A stretch of DNA of 5,152 bases from an uncultured Campylobacter sp. (lineage in GTDB: Bacteria; Campylobacterota; Campylobacteria; Campylobacterales; Campylobacteraceae), in NCBI RefSeq assembly GCF_938031315.1, contig NZ_CALHHT010000473.1:1-5152 (forward strand), in the 5' to 3' direction. This document shows positions 1-5,152 of the stretch, one piece after another (the first letter of the stretch is position 1; each line of letters opens with the position of its first letter). Position numbers and translations under genes: made by a program. The notes beneath the pieces are model-generated. The model did no database searches. It worked only from the letters and a program-made list of their open reading frames with translations, and had not been told where the DNA came from.

Positions 1-1079
1 ACAACGGCGTGCTAATCGGAATTTTAACTAATCGCGATCTGCGCTTTGAAACGGACACCGCCGCGCTTGTGGGCGAAAAGATGACCAAAGCTCCGCTAAT
101 TACCGCTCCGAAGGGCTGCACGCTTGATGATGCAGAGAAAATTTTTAGAAACAATAAGGTAGAAAAGCTTCCGATAATCGACGCAAACGGCCACTTAGAG
201 GGGCTTATTACGATTAAAGACCTCAAAAAGCGCATCGAATATCCAAGCGCTAATAAAGACAAATTCGGCCGCCTTCGCGTCGCCGCGGCAATCAGCGTAG
301 GCCATCTGCAAAGAGCCGAAGCTCTCGTCAAAGCGGGCGTAGATGCGCTTGTAATGGACTCTGCGCACGGACACTCCAAAGGTATTATCGACACGCTTAA
401 GGAGCTGAAGCGAAATTTTGACGTCGACGTAGTGGTCGGAAACGTCGCAAACCCCGCCAGCATAAAAGATATCGCAAACGCAGGAGCGGACGCGATTAAA
501 GTAGGCATCGGCCCGGGCTCGATCTGCACTACGCGCATCGTAGCAGGCGTGGGCGTGCCGCAGTTTACCGCGATCAACGATTGCGCGATCGAGGCGGCTA
601 AATTTGGAATTCCGATCATCGCAGACGGCGGCATCAAATACTCGGGCGACATCGCCAAAGCCCTAGCCGCGGGCGCAAGCTCGGTGATGATGGGAAGCTT
701 GCTAGCAGGCTGCTACGAAACCCCGGGCGAGCTCATTACGTTTCAGGGCCGCCAGTACAAAACCTACCGCGGCATGGGATCGCTTGCGGCGATGCAGAAG
801 GGAAGCTCGGATCGCTACTTTCAAGACGGTACCGCAAAAGAAAAGCTCGTACCCGAGGGCGTCGAGGGGCGCGTGCCTTACGCGGGTATGCTAAAAGACG
901 TGATCTTTCAGCTGCTAGGCGGCTTGCGAAGCTCGATGGGATACTGCGGCAGCAAGGATATCGCGACCTTTCAGCAAAAGGCGGAATTCGTCGAGATCAC
1001 GAGCGCAGGTCTTAAAGAAAGCCACGTCCACGACGTCATCATCACGCAGGAAGCGCCGAATTACCGAGTAAATCAGTGA
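1..1079 (+). CDS. guaB: Inosine-5'-monophosphate dehydrogenase, 5'-truncated by window edge
   Basis: IMP dehydrogenase oxidises IMP to XMP with NAD+, the committed step of GMP synthesis, in the cytoplasm. The frame is open from base 3 to the TGA at 1077-1079 (about 358 codons). Family members are near 485 residues, so about 125 N-terminal residues, including the start of the catalytic barrel and most of the first CBS domain, lie outside the window; the GTG at base 9 is an internal valine. Visible parts are the end of CBS 1 (GILTNRDLRF), CBS 2 at about bases 75-233, and the returning catalytic barrel. The catalytic cysteine of GSICTTR is at 525-527, the IMP-phosphate motif ADGGIKYSGD begins near 621, GMGS near 771, the flap Arg-Tyr dyad of SDRYFQ at 813-818, and EGVEGRVPY near 855-881. 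No key residue is missing in what is seen. It is the first visible gene of the operon and overlaps metX by four bases. Confidence 0.98.
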   Translation, partial: NGVLIGILTNRDLRFETDTAALVGEKMTKAPLITAPKGCTLDDAEKIFRNNKVEKLPIIDANGHLEGLITIKDLKKRIEYPSANKDKFGRLRVAAAISVGHLQRAEALVKAGVDALVMDSAHGHSKGIIDTLKELKRNFDVDVVVGNVANPASIKDIANAGADAIKVGIGPGSICTTRIVAGVGVPQFTAINDCAIEAAKFGIPIIADGGIKYSGDIAKALAAGASSVMMGSLLAGCYETPGELITFQGRQYKTYRGMGSLAAMQKGSSDRYFQDGTAKEKLVPEGVEGRVPYAGMLKDVIFQLLGGLRSSMGYCGSKDIATFQQKAEFVEITSAGLKESHVHDVIITQEAPNYRVNQ

Positions 1080-2179
1080 TCCTTCAAAGCAAAATTCAAA
1101 ATTTCGACGAGCCGCTTTATCTGGAGAGCGGCCGCGTCTTTTCCAACTTCAAGCTCGCCTACGAAACATACGGCGAGCTAAACCCGGACAAATCAAACGT
1201 TATCGTCATCTGCCACGCCTTAACGGGTTCCGCGCACGCCGCAGGACTTTACGAGGGCGACGTTAAACCCGGCTGGTGGGACGGGCTCATCGGCGATCAT
1301 AAAGCGGTCGATACGACGAAATTTTTCGTCATCTGCATAAACATCCTGGCTTCGCCTTTCGGCTCTACCTGCCCGCTCGACGTCGATGAAAGCAGCGGCC
1401 GCGAGTACCGCTTGCGCTTTCCGGTAGTGGTCGTCTCAGACGTCGTGCGCGCGCAGATGATGCTTTTAAAGCGCCTAGGTATCGCCCGCGCCCGCGCCGT
1501 TATCGGCGGCAGTCTGGGCGGCATGCAGGCGCTGTGCTATGCGATCGAATATCCGGAATTTGCGGATGAAATTTTCGTACTCGCAAGCACCTACGCCACG
1601 CAGCCTTGGGCGATCGCGTTTAATAAGATCGCGACCGAGGCCATCTTGCGCGATCCGAGCTTCAAAAACGGCAACTACGATAAAAATCTGATCGCCGAGC
1701 GCGGACTTGACGGCATGGCGGTGGGGCGCATGGCGGGGCATATTAGCTTTCTAAGCCCAAGCTCGATGCAGGATAAATTCGGGCGCAACTACGTTGAAAC
1801 GGACGGTCTTTACGAAATCAACGGGCGCTTTCAGGTGGATCGCTACCTTGAATACAACGGCGAAAATTTCGCGCGCAGGTTTGATCCGCTGTGCTATCTC
1901 TACATCGCCAAGATGATGAATATATTTGACTGCACGCGCCACTACGGCAATCTCAAAAACGCCTGCGCGCAGATCAAATCTCGCCTGCACCTCATCTCTT
2001 TCAAGGGCGACGTGCTCTTTCCGCCGGAGCTAATGAAAGAAATTTACGACACGATGAGCGATCTAGGCAAAAAGGATCGCGCGAGCTACGCGCAGATCGA
2101 CAGCGACTACGGACACGACGCGTTTTTGGTCGAGATAGAAAAATTTGATTACATCATAAAAAGGATTTTAGATGAGTGA
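1076..2179 (+). CDS. metX: Homoserine O-acetyltransferase (MetX-type acyltransferase)
   Basis: MetX transfers an acyl group from acyl-CoA to the hydroxyl of homoserine, activating it for sulfur incorporation on the way to methionine. The 367-residue product has normal family length and the alpha/beta-hydrolase layout: PLYLESGRV and YETYGELN near the N-terminus, CHALTGSAHAAG and WWDGLIG next, the nucleophile elbow GGSLGGMQ with Ser146 (bases 1511-1513), Asp312 in FKGDVLFPPE (2009-2011) and His347 in YGHDAFL (2114-2116), giving a complete Ser-Asp-His triad. The start is GTG at 1076, overlapping the guaB stop as GTGA; the N-terminal match to the family supports it, and no good Shine-Dalgarno is visible, which fits translational coupling. 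The loop NILASPFGSTCP departs from the NVLGxCxGSTGP form I associate with the family. Some MetX enzymes use succinyl-CoA, and the acyl donor cannot be settled from reading alone. Confidence 0.95.
   Translation: MILQSKIQNFDEPLYLESGRVFSNFKLAYETYGELNPDKSNVIVICHALTGSAHAAGLYEGDVKPGWWDGLIGDHKAVDTTKFFVICINILASPFGSTCPLDVDESSGREYRLRFPVVVVSDVVRAQMMLLKRLGIARARAVIGGSLGGMQALCYAIEYPEFADEIFVLASTYATQPWAIAFNKIATEAILRDPSFKNGNYDKNLIAERGLDGMAVGRMAGHISFLSPSSMQDKFGRNYVETDGLYEINGRFQVDRYLEYNGENFARRFDPLCYLYIAKMMNIFDCTRHYGNLKNACAQIKSRLHLISFKGDVLFPPELMKEIYDTMSDLGKKDRASYAQIDSDYGHDAFLVEIEKFDYIIKRILDE
2158..2165 (+). promoter_or_regulatory. Ribosome binding site of xseB inside metX
   Basis: An A-rich stretch ending in AAGGA (2161-2165) lies six bases before the ATG at 2172. 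It falls within the last codons of metX and supports the ATG at 2172, rather than a later one, as the xseB start. Confidence 0.65.
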
Positions 2180-2363
2180 GAGCTTTGAGGAAAAAATGGG
2201 GAAGATTAACGCGCTTTTAAAGAGCCTAAACGACAAGGATCTAAGCCTAGAAGAGAGCGTGAAGCTGTATAAACAGGGCGTCGCGCTGCTAAAAGAGGCG
2301 AAGGAAATTTTAGAAAACGCCAAACTCGAGGTCGCCGAAATAAACGCACCCGAGCAGGCTTAG
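2172..2363 (+). CDS. xseB: Exodeoxyribonuclease VII small subunit
   Basis: XseB is the small subunit of exonuclease VII, a metal-independent single-strand exonuclease in which several XseB chains bind the coiled-coil arm of the large subunit XseA. The 63-residue product has typical size and the family pattern: SFEEKMGKINALLKSL at the N-terminus, then DLSLEESVKLYKQGVALL, then a second helix KEAKEILENAKLEV. It is almost entirely helical, charged and without cysteine. The ATG overlaps the end of metX by eight bases, and an AAGGA site precedes it. The partner xseA is not in the window. Nearby epsilonproteobacterial genomes are expected to carry a small coiled-coil gene between guaB and the carbon-nitrogen hydrolase, so position agrees with identity (from memory, not searched). 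Confidence 0.9.
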   Translation: MSESFEEKMGKINALLKSLNDKDLSLEESVKLYKQGVALLKEAKEILENAKLEVAEINAPEQA

Positions 2364-2367
2364 GAGG
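2362..2367 (+). promoter_or_regulatory. Strong Shine-Dalgarno site formed with the xseB stop codon
   Basis: AGGAGG at 2362-2367 shares two bases with the TAG stop of xseB (2361-2363) and stands five bases before the ATG at 2373. It is the strongest ribosome binding site on the + strand here and fixes the start of the carbon-nitrogen hydrolase. Ribosomes ending xseB translation sit directly on it, which favours re-initiation. Confidence 0.8.
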
Positions 2368-2372
2368 CGACG

Positions 2373-3524
2373 ATGATAAACGTATGCGTTTTGCAACTAC
2401 CGACGCTTTCGATGAGCGAAAATCGGATCGATTACTATATGAAGGTCGCCAAAGACAACGGCGCGCGGATCGTGCTGCTGGGCGAATATGAGCTAAATTC
2501 CTTCTTTAGCGAGCTTAAAAAGATGCCCCGCTCCATCGCGTGCGAACAGAGCGAGCATAAACAGGAGCTGATGGCGCGGCTGGCCGCCAAATACGACCTA
2601 CATATCGTAGCGCCGATAATCAGAGCCGCAAGTGGCGCGATTTTGAGGCAGGCGGGCATTTTCGGCGGCGCGGCTCAAAAAAGTGCGCGCTGCGGCAGCG
2701 AAAATTCTTTAAGCCTTAAAAGCGAGCCTGGTTGCAAAGGCGAGCTAAATTCCAAGAGCGATTTAAATTCCAACGATGGTTCAAATTCTAAAGGCGCTTT
2801 AAATTCCGCAAGCGAGCAGAGTTCCAAAGGCGGCTTAAATTCCTGCGGCGCAAAATCTTTAAATTTTAAAACCGCAAATTTAAAAAGCGCCTCCGAAGCC
2901 TCAAATGCTCTAAATTCCGAAGAAAGCCAAAAAGAAGCGAGCGAAGAGGAGATCTTTTGCGCGAGCGAAAACGAGCCCATCTGGGTGAAATCCTGCGCGA
3001 AATTTTCGCCCTCGGAGGTGAAATTTTACGATCAAAATATCCTGATGGATTATCCGCACTGGAACGAAGAGGGCTTTTTCGCCAACCGCAAAAGCCGCAA
3101 AATCGGTAAAATTTCGCCGATGATCTTTAGCGAGGGCGGCGTGAAATTCGGCGTGTGTTTCGGCTACGAGGCGCATTTTGATGCGTTTTGGCGCTATTTT
3201 ATGCAAAAAAACGTCGGCTGCGTGCTCGTGCCGTGCGCTTCGACCTTTGAAAGCGGCGGGCGCTGGCGCGAGCTTTTGAAGATGCGCGCGTTTACGAACT
3301 CGCTCTACGTCATCCGCGCCAACCGCATCGGCGAGGCAAAATTCGGTGAAAGCGAGTTTAAATTTTACGGCGAGAGCTTCGTCGTGACCCCCGGCGGCGA
3401 GATCGCAAACGAGCTGAAAAACGAAGAGGGCGTGCTGATGTGCGAAGTGGACGCGGACGAGATCGCTGCGGCGCGCGGGCTGTGGAAATTCCGCAAAAAT
3501 CTAGTCGGCAGGGGGCTTTTATGA
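2373..3524 (+). CDS. Carbon-nitrogen hydrolase (nitrilase superfamily) with repetitive insert
   Basis: The protein belongs to the nitrilase superfamily, which hydrolyses amides, nitriles or carbamoyl compounds through a Glu-Lys-Cys triad. Visible are the N-terminal strand MINVCVLQLPT, Glu38 in LLGEYELNSFF (2484-2486), a lysine cluster K240/K243/K246 in RKSRKIGKISPMIF that should hold the catalytic lysine, and Cys262 in FGVCFGYEAHFDAFWR (3156-3158). The C-terminal half is well kept: MRAFTNSLYVIRANRIGE and FYGESFVVTPGGEI. Length is 383 residues, about 100 more than the usual 260-300. The excess is a Ser/Asn/Leu/Lys-rich low-complexity stretch at residues 97-201, containing six-residue repeats, between the strand IVAPII and the conserved part starting PIWVK. 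Start is ATG 2373 with AGGAGG five bases upstream. It overlaps the next gene by ATGA. The substrate cannot be assigned. The residue before Glu38 is Gly where many relatives have Pro. Confidence 0.88.
   Translation: MINVCVLQLPTLSMSENRIDYYMKVAKDNGARIVLLGEYELNSFFSELKKMPRSIACEQSEHKQELMARLAAKYDLHIVAPIIRAASGAILRQAGIFGGAAQKSARCGSENSLSLKSEPGCKGELNSKSDLNSNDGSNSKGALNSASEQSSKGGLNSCGAKSLNFKTANLKSASEASNALNSEESQKEASEEEIFCASENEPIWVKSCAKFSPSEVKFYDQNILMDYPHWNEEGFFANRKSRKIGKISPMIFSEGGVKFGVCFGYEAHFDAFWRYFMQKNVGCVLVPCASTFESGGRWRELLKMRAFTNSLYVIRANRIGEAKFGESEFKFYGESFVVTPGGEIANELKNEEGVLMCEVDADEIAAARGLWKFRKNLVGRGLL
2706..2849 (+). repeat. Degenerate 18-bp tandem repeats (hexapeptide repeats) inside the hydrolase
   Basis: Read in frame from 2706, the hydrolase shows successive six-residue units: SLSLKS, EPGCKG, ELNSKS, DLNSND, GSNSKG, ALNSAS, EQSSKG, GLNSCG. 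The best-kept six run from 2742 to 2849 (residues 124-159), with a consensus near x-L-N-S-K-G/S. At DNA level the core TAAATTCC recurs at 2746, 2764, 2800 and 2836, with weaker versions at 2782 (CAAATTCT) and 2818 (AGAGTTCC), all exactly 18 bases apart. A further copy of the core at 2911-2918 and related AAATTT segments at 2859-2882 are out of this phase. Because the unit is a multiple of three, gain or loss of copies would keep the frame. Confidence 0.85.
3510..3515 (+). promoter_or_regulatory. Ribosome binding site of the ThiF-like gene
   Basis: AGGGGG at 3510-3515 lies five bases before the ATG at 3521, within the last codons of the hydrolase. It favours ATG 3521 over the start codon 81 bases further upstream in the same frame. 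Confidence 0.55.
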
Positions 3525-4186
3525 ACTACTTTCACAGACAGATCCAGCTTTGGGGCGAGCAGACGCAGCGCGCGCTTGCGGACAAGCGCATCCTGATCAT
3601 CGGCGCGGGCGGGCTTGGAAGCAGCCTTTCTTACGCTCTGGGCGCAAGCGGTATCGGGCGGATCAGCGTCGTGGATTTCGACACGGTGGCGCTTCACAAT
3701 ATCCACAGGCAAATTTTATTCACGCTCGAAGACGAGGGCAAATTTAAAGCGGATGTTTTTAAAAGCCGCACGGAAAGCCGCTACGACGGCGTGAGCGTGA
3801 AGGTGCACAAAAGCCGCGCGGAGGAATTTTTCGCTAGCGCGACCGCCTCGGGCGAGAAATTTGATCTCATTTTGGATGCGACCGATAATCTCGCCACGCG
3901 CGCGCAGATCGATACGTTTGCTAAGCAAATAGGCGTACCGTGGGTGTTTGCCTCGGTGGACAGCTGGCAGTGCCAAGTCTGCTTCGTGCAGAATGCGGAT
4001 TTTAAATTTTTCCCGAGCCTAAACGCGACACCTGCGGGCATAACGGCTGCTATAGTGATGTTTGCGGCGAGCTTTGAAGCAAACCTCGCTCTGCGCTACC
4101 TAGCGGGGCTTGAGGTCGAAAAGGACTTGCTTTACTACGCGAACTTTTTTGGCGGCGAGCTGGAAGTTAGGAAGATAAGATTGTAG
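3521..4186 (+). CDS. ThiF/MoeB/HesA-family E1-like adenylyltransferase, short form
   Basis: Family members adenylate the C-terminal glycine of a ubiquitin-like sulfur carrier with ATP, for thiamine, molybdopterin or other sulfur transfer. The 221-residue product matches the adenylation domain: Arg6 in YFHRQIQLWG (arginine-finger position), the nucleotide loop IGAGGLGSS (residues 27-35), VDFDTVALHNIHRQILF (51-67), a lysine in EGKFKAD, and DATDN with Asp122 (bases 3884-3886). The start ATG 3521 overlaps the hydrolase stop as ATGA, has AGGGGG upstream, and begins exactly where MoeB-type similarity begins. Compared with MoeB as I remember it, the protein is short: the two zinc CxxC pairs are absent. 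The one CQVC (151-154) falls in the strand equivalent to MEGQITVF, not at a zinc site. Its carrier protein is not in the window, so calling it thiF or moeB would go beyond the evidence. Confidence 0.88.
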   Translation: MNYFHRQIQLWGEQTQRALADKRILIIGAGGLGSSLSYALGASGIGRISVVDFDTVALHNIHRQILFTLEDEGKFKADVFKSRTESRYDGVSVKVHKSRAEEFFASATASGEKFDLILDATDNLATRAQIDTFAKQIGVPWVFASVDSWQCQVCFVQNADFKFFPSLNATPAGITAAIVMFAASFEANLALRYLAGLEVEKDLLYYANFFGGELEVRKIRL

Positions 4187-4191
4187 TTTTG

Positions 4192-4221
4192 GCTCGGGCT
4201 AGTTTAAATTTAAGCCCGAGC
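4192..4221. terminator. Hairpin, possible terminator between convergent genes
   Basis: GCTCGGGCT (4192-4200) and AGCCCGAGC (4213-4221) form a perfect 9-bp GC-rich stem around a 12-base AT-rich loop, five bases after the stop of the ThiF-like gene. It lies between convergent genes, where terminators are expected. No clear run of T follows on the + strand (TTGTGGGTT), and the minus strand has none, so a classical intrinsic terminator is not proven; it could also protect the mRNA 3' end. Confidence 0.5.
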
Positions 4222-4227
4222 TTGTGG

Positions 4228-4252
4228 GTTGACTTTATATCAAAAAGCTAAC
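4228..4252. other. Imperfect inverted repeat in the intergenic region
   Basis: GTTGACTTT (4228-4236) and AAAGCTAAC (4244-4252) can pair over nine positions with one mismatch and one G-U, around a 7-base loop. The minus-strand arm contains the stop codon of the mini-ORF at 4248-4286. Pairing is weak and AT-rich, so it may be chance or a minor element ending minus-strand transcription. Confidence 0.25.
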
Positions 4253-4286
4253 TTTGAGTATGTTGATTTAACTCTTCTTCTGTCAT
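4248..4286 (-). CDS. 12-codon mini-ORF with a strong ribosome binding site; gene remnant or leader
   Basis: On the minus strand an ATG at 4286-4284 opens a short frame, MTEEELNQHTQS, ending at TAG (4250-4248). AAGGAG at 4298-4293 stands six bases before the ATG, nearly ideal, and the frame starts 17 bases after the stop of the larger minus-strand gene, as the next gene of an operon would. The acidic, lysine-free start resembles the opening of an ordinary small soluble protein rather than random sequence. The simplest reading is the first codons of a gene whose rest was lost when sequence was deleted or exchanged; a genuine micro-peptide is also possible. Its function is unknown, and nothing else in the window resembles a missing body for it. 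Confidence 0.4.
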   Translation of the reverse strand: MTEEELNQHTQS

Positions 4287-4292
4287 TTCATT

Positions 4293-4298
4293 CTCCTT
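4293..4298 (-). promoter_or_regulatory. Shine-Dalgarno site before the minus-strand mini-ORF
   Basis: The minus strand reads AAGGAG here, six bases from the ATG at 4286. It is as good as any ribosome binding site in the window and is the main reason to treat the 12-codon frame as more than noise. Confidence 0.5.
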
Positions 4299-4303
4299 AA
4301 TAT

Positions 4304-5152
4304 CTAGTTTTCATAAGATTCTTTTATTGCATTTTTTATCTCATCGGATGAGATATCGTCTATATATTTATCTAGCTTTTTTAAATTATCTTTATACGGC
4401 TGATCAAGCTTGCGACCGTCTTTATCTCTGGTATACATATGGATGGATACCGCTTCCATTTCATTTAACTCGCTTGCAAATTTCGTATATTCATAAACAT
4501 CTTTAAATGTAGAATTTCTATCTTTGCAATATTTGCGATATACCGTCGTTATAAGCGAAATTTCACTTTTAGGTATATAATAAGTTGCATCGTAGTTTAT
4601 TTTATAATAACTATCCAAACTATATATATAGTTTCTATGACAATCATCATATTTTCGTTTTAGAAATTCCGGACTCGGTTGTCCACCTACGTTATACTGT
4701 ATAAGCAGCTTTAAAATCGGTTCGTAATTTGGAGTGCCCGGAAATGTATCATACAATGAAAAATCATATTCGGTAATATCAAATCCGTCCGTCGGTTCCG
4801 CTTTATCATTTAATATTCCTTCAGGCACGACCTTTTTAATATCGTTTCCGTACCTTAGACCTACCGTAGAGTTTTGAAATTTCCAAATATATGGCTTGTA
4901 GCCGCTTTCTAATGCCATCTTTGCTATCTCATACATATTCGTATTCGTAAGATATGAAAAGAAATAATTCGGCTCTCCTATACTAATCATAGGGTAGTCG
5001 GTCTCATAAATCAACGTAAAATTTCCATCGTCACTTATTTGCAAAGATTTTATATGGTTATAATTCGGCGGAAGCAGCCTATTTCTAACGACCTCCGCCT
5101 CTTCAAATTTAACCCCGTTGTCTAAAAGCAGTCTTACCGTTTTAGTAGCATT
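4304..5152 (-). CDS. Unrecognised AT-rich protein, N-terminus outside the window
   Basis: The minus frame is open from the window edge (5152) to TAG at 4306-4304, giving 282 visible codons. The TTG at 5044-5042 is unlikely to be the start: 36 sensible codons precede it (NATKTVRLLLDNGVKFEEAE and onward) with no stop. I do not recognise the family. The product is rich in Tyr, Asp, Asn and Lys, has only two cysteines, and shows no membrane segment; a signal peptide cannot be judged. Three short segments, TVRLLLDNGVKF (residues 5-16), MYEIAKMALESGYKP (73-87) and YEPILKLLIQYNVGGQP (143-159), resemble the second helix and turn of ankyrin-like repeats, a weak clue only. The C-terminus is charged and helical. 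Three hand-counted 60-base blocks have about 23-38% GC, against about 55% in a guaB block, so transfer or an accessory origin is plausible. The reading frame itself is secure; the function is not. Confidence 0.8.
   Translation of the reverse strand, partial: NATKTVRLLLDNGVKFEEAEVVRNRLLPPNYNHIKSLQISDDGNFTLIYETDYPMISIGEPNYFFSYLTNTNMYEIAKMALESGYKPYIWKFQNSTVGLRYGNDIKKVVPEGILNDKAEPTDGFDITEYDFSLYDTFPGTPNYEPILKLLIQYNVGGQPSPEFLKRKYDDCHRNYIYSLDSYYKINYDATYYIPKSEISLITTVYRKYCKDRNSTFKDVYEYTKFASELNEMEAVSIHMYTRDKDGRKLDQPYKDNLKKLDKYIDDISSDEIKNAIKESYEN

Noticed and set aside
1297..1990. Several minus-strand open frames opposite metX
   Set aside because: They are Arg/Ala-rich shadows of a GC-rich gene, without ribosome sites or recognisable motifs.
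2706..2918. The 18-bp repeats as a CRISPR array or phase-variable tract
   Set aside because: Units are short, degenerate and coding with no spacers, and the period is a multiple of three, so copy change would not switch the frame.
2675..2980. Minus-strand frame opposite the repeat block with repeated LEF motifs
   Set aside because: It is the antisense shadow of the 18-bp repeats; the + strand protein with intact catalytic motifs explains the region.
3440..3520. Longer N-terminus for the ThiF-like protein starting at 3440
   Set aside because: The extra 27 residues are Arg/Ala-rich out-of-frame reading of the hydrolase gene; family similarity, the ATGA overlap and AGGGGG all point to 3521.
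3971..3982. CQVC as a zinc-binding or rhodanese-like site in the ThiF-like protein
   Set aside because: Alignment by eye puts it in a core strand before the place where MoeB has its zinc pair, and there is no second pair to complete a site.
3365..4041. Minus-strand frames and the short + frame at 3550-3747 within the ThiF-like gene
   Set aside because: They overlap a gene with clear family motifs, have low-quality composition and no start signals.
4229..4263. TTGACT as a possible -35 promoter box on the + strand
   Set aside because: No TATAAT-like box follows at 16-18 bases and no + strand gene lies downstream.
4304..5044. Complete 246-residue minus-strand gene starting at TTG 5044
   Set aside because: The frame continues without a stop to the window edge and no convincing ribosome site precedes the TTG, so the gene is better read as partial.

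Overview
The window looks like a chromosomal segment of an epsilonproteobacterium, most likely a relatively GC-rich Campylobacter of the gracilis/showae/rectus kind. This is an inference from the protein sequences, the gene order (guaB followed by xseB and a carbon-nitrogen hydrolase) and the many AAATTTT-type runs inside otherwise GC-rich genes. No ribosomal RNA or other taxonomic marker is present.

Bases 1-4186 hold five genes in a row on the + strand, packed as one operon: guaB (IMP dehydrogenase, 5' end outside the window), metX (homoserine O-acyltransferase), xseB (exonuclease VII small subunit), a nitrilase-superfamily carbon-nitrogen hydrolase, and a short ThiF/MoeB/HesA-like E1 adenylyltransferase. 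Junctions are a 4-base GTGA overlap, an 8-base overlap, a 9-base gap with a strong Shine-Dalgarno that includes the preceding stop codon, and a 4-base ATGA overlap. This suggests co-transcription and translational coupling. The promoter must lie upstream of base 1. The products serve purine synthesis, methionine synthesis and DNA repair; the last two have no firm substrate.

Bases 4187-4303 are a short intergenic region. It has a 9-bp perfect stem that may end the operon and a 12-codon minus-strand mini-ORF with a very good ribosome binding site.

Bases 4304-5152 are AT-rich and carry the C-terminal 282 codons of an unrecognised protein on the minus strand. Its frame stays open through the window edge, so its start is outside. 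The change in base composition, the orientation switch and the truncated-looking mini-ORF suggest the edge of an accessory region beside a conserved operon.

The most unusual points are a block of degenerate 18-bp (six-residue) repeats inside the carbon-nitrogen hydrolase, a ThiF-like enzyme without the usual zinc cysteines in an operon with metX, and the AT-rich orphan gene with its mini-ORF.
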